Shown here in pieces: positions 5,531-6,611 of a DNA stretch of 6,611 nt. Under the pieces are notes generated by a model, which saw nothing but the letters and a program-made list of their open reading frames with translations, did no database searches and was not told where the DNA came from. Source of the DNA: DATARH01 sp050181375 (GTDB lineage Bacteria; Pseudomonadota; Alphaproteobacteria; ATCC43930; CGMCC-115725); the NCBI GenBank assembly GCA_050181375.1, contig JBFXDF010000225.1, forward strand, positions 1-6,611, in the 5' to 3' direction. A program made the translations under genes and the position numbers. Numbering within the stretch: position 1 is the first letter of the stretch; each line of letters opens with the position of its first letter.

Positions 5531-5607
5531 GTCACTCCCGCCAACGCGGGAGCCTAGGGCCGCCGATCGGAGCTTGCCTGGGCTGCCTCCCCGGACTTGA
5601 TCCGGGG
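5531..5607. repeat. Composite palindromic repeat between rplS and leuC
   Basis: Two hairpins flank an inner inverted pair. Hairpin one is CTCCCGC (5535-5541) with GCGGGAG (5546-5552). Hairpin two is CCCCGGA (5589-5595) with TCCGGGG (5601-5607). Between them AGCCTAGG (5551-5558) pairs, with one wobble, with CCTGGGCT (5577-5584). Both hairpin types resemble interspersed repeats common in alphaproteobacterial genomes. It fills most of the 141 bp between rplS and leuC. The hairpins might help end the rplS transcript or protect its 3' end, although there is no T run. Confidence 0.65.
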
Positions 5608-5632
5608 ATTACGCGGGCACGACGTTCTTAGT

Positions 5633-5636
5633 GGAG
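5633..5636 (+). promoter_or_regulatory. Ribosome binding site of leuC
   Basis: GGAG lies 8 nt before the ATG at 5645 and decides the start, which also gives the canonical LeuC N-terminus. No clear -35/-10 pair, leucine-rich leader peptide or T-box was seen between rplS and leuC. Confidence 0.6.
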
Positions 5637-5644
5637 TAAACCGC

Positions 5645-6611
5645 ATGACCCGACCGCGCACCTTGTTCGACAAGATCTGGGACGACCACGTTATCGGCCC
5701 GGCGGGGGAGGGGACCTACCTTCTCTATATCGATCTGCATCTGATCCACGAGGTGACGACGCCGCAGGCCTTCGAGGGCCTCAAGCTCGCCGGGCGCAAG
5801 GTGCGCCGCCCCGACGCGACCTTCGCGGTGGCCGACCACAACATCCCGACAAGCAATCGCCAGGCCGGCATCGACGATCCGGAGTCGCGGCTCCAGGTCG
5901 AAACCCTCGAGCGCAACGTCGTCGAGTTCGGCGTGCCCTATTTCCCGATCGACAGCCTCGACCAGGGCATCGTCCATATCATCGGCCCGGAGCAGGGTCT
6001 GTCGCAGCCCGGCATGACGATCGTCTGCGGCGACAGCCATACCGCGACGCACGGCGCGATGGGGGCGCTCGCCTTCGGCATCGGCACCTCCGAGGTCGAG
6101 CACGTCCTGGCGACGCAGACGCTGATCCAGGCGCATGCCAAAAACATGCTGGTCGAGGTCAATGGCGGCCTCGGCGCCGGGGTCAGCCCGAAGGACGTGA
6201 TCCTCGCGATCATCGGCAAGATCGGCACCGCCGGCGGCACCGGACACGTCATCGAATATGCCGGCGACACGTTCCGCGCGATGTCGATGGAAGGCCGCAT
6301 GACGGTCTGCAACATGACGATCGAGGCGGGCGCGCGCGCCGGCCTCGTCGCGCCGGACGAGACCACCATTGCTTATGTGAAGGGAAGGCGGTACGCGCCG
6401 ACGGGGGAGGCGTGGGAGCGGGCCGTCGCTTATTGGCGGACGCTGCCCTCCGATCCCGGCGCGCATTACGACAAAAAGGTGTCGCTCGATGCCGGCGAGA
6501 TCGCGCCGCACGTCACCTGGGGCACCAACCCGGAGCAGACCGCGCCGATCACCGGCAAGGTGCCCGACCCGGCCGAGATCGACGACCCGATGCGCCGCGC
6601 CGCCGTCGAAC
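5645..6611 (+). CDS. leuC: 3-isopropylmalate dehydratase large subunit (N-terminal 322 residues; cut by right edge)
   Basis: LeuC with LeuD forms isopropylmalate isomerase, a cytoplasmic [4Fe-4S] enzyme of the aconitase family that converts 2-isopropylmalate to 3-isopropylmalate in leucine synthesis. The visible part covers the first 322 of about 470 expected residues and stays in one frame to the edge. Landmarks are TLFDKIWDDHV (6-16), LLYIDLHLIHEVTTPQAFEGL (26-46), the conserved DHNIPT (64-69), VCGDSHTATHGAMGALAFGI (127-146) with GTSEVEHVLATQ (147-158), MSMEGRMTVCNMTIEAGARA (213-232) and GLVAPDETT (233-241). The three cysteines that hold the iron-sulfur cluster normally lie after residue 340, so they are outside the window. 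No truncation or frameshift is seen. Co-location of leuC downstream of rplS is familiar in alphaproteobacteria. The repeat-filled gap leaves open whether it is read from the rplS transcript. Identification is certain. Confidence 0.97.
   Translation, partial: MTRPRTLFDKIWDDHVIGPAGEGTYLLYIDLHLIHEVTTPQAFEGLKLAGRKVRRPDATFAVADHNIPTSNRQAGIDDPESRLQVETLERNVVEFGVPYFPIDSLDQGIVHIIGPEQGLSQPGMTIVCGDSHTATHGAMGALAFGIGTSEVEHVLATQTLIQAHAKNMLVEVNGGLGAGVSPKDVILAIIGKIGTAGGTGHVIEYAGDTFRAMSMEGRMTVCNMTIEAGARAGLVAPDETTIAYVKGRRYAPTGEAWERAVAYWRTLPSDPGAHYDKKVSLDAGEIAPHVTWGTNPEQTAPITGKVPDPAEIDDPMRRAAVE

Noticed and set aside
5609..6511. Minus-strand open frame of about 300 codons opposite leuC
   Set aside because: It is a shadow of the leuC reading frame; leuC itself shows continuous family motifs.

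Overview
The window is GC-rich (most codons end in G or C) and shows a chromosomal housekeeping locus of an alphaproteobacterium. The evidence is the gene order ffh - rpsP - rimM - trmD - rplS - leuC, the Ala/Lys/Glu-rich tails on ribosomal proteins S16 and L19, and GC-rich palindromic intergenic repeats of a kind common in that class. A Rhodospirillales- or Rhizobiales-like source is a reasonable guess, but the genus cannot be named from sequence alone.

Layout. On the minus strand, reading leftward from 1572, lie an MmgE/PrpD-family gene and then, 7 bp further on, the first 58 codons of a predicted secreted protein that runs off the left edge. A 222-bp divergent intergenic region (1573-1794) holds a plausible ffh promoter, an inverted repeat that places two TTGACG boxes back to back, and a strong leader hairpin. 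On the plus strand follow ffh (SRP GTPase), rpsP (S16), rimM (16S rRNA processing factor), trmD (tRNA m1G37 methyltransferase), rplS (L19) and the first 322 codons of leuC (isopropylmalate isomerase large subunit), cut by the right edge. rimM/trmD and trmD/rplS overlap by ATGA, so translation is probably coupled.

How it works together. The plus-strand block is a translation and protein-targeting cluster: two ribosomal proteins, a 30S maturation factor, a tRNA modification enzyme and the SRP protein that targets nascent membrane proteins. leuC has its own Shine-Dalgarno sequence after a 141-bp repeat-filled gap and may be a separate unit. The MmgE/PrpD gene has no obvious functional link to the cluster.

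What stands out. No new defence or mobile system is visible. The notable signal is small-scale structure: three different paired palindromic repeats occupy three junctions (ffh/rpsP, rimM/trmD, rplS/leuC). The one at rimM/trmD is translated in frame and gives RimM a tail of about 45 residues. rimM also carries a 15-bp tandem duplication that adds five residues, in codons poorer in GC than the surroundings. No tRNA, rRNA, SRP RNA, CRISPR array or insertion sequence was seen.
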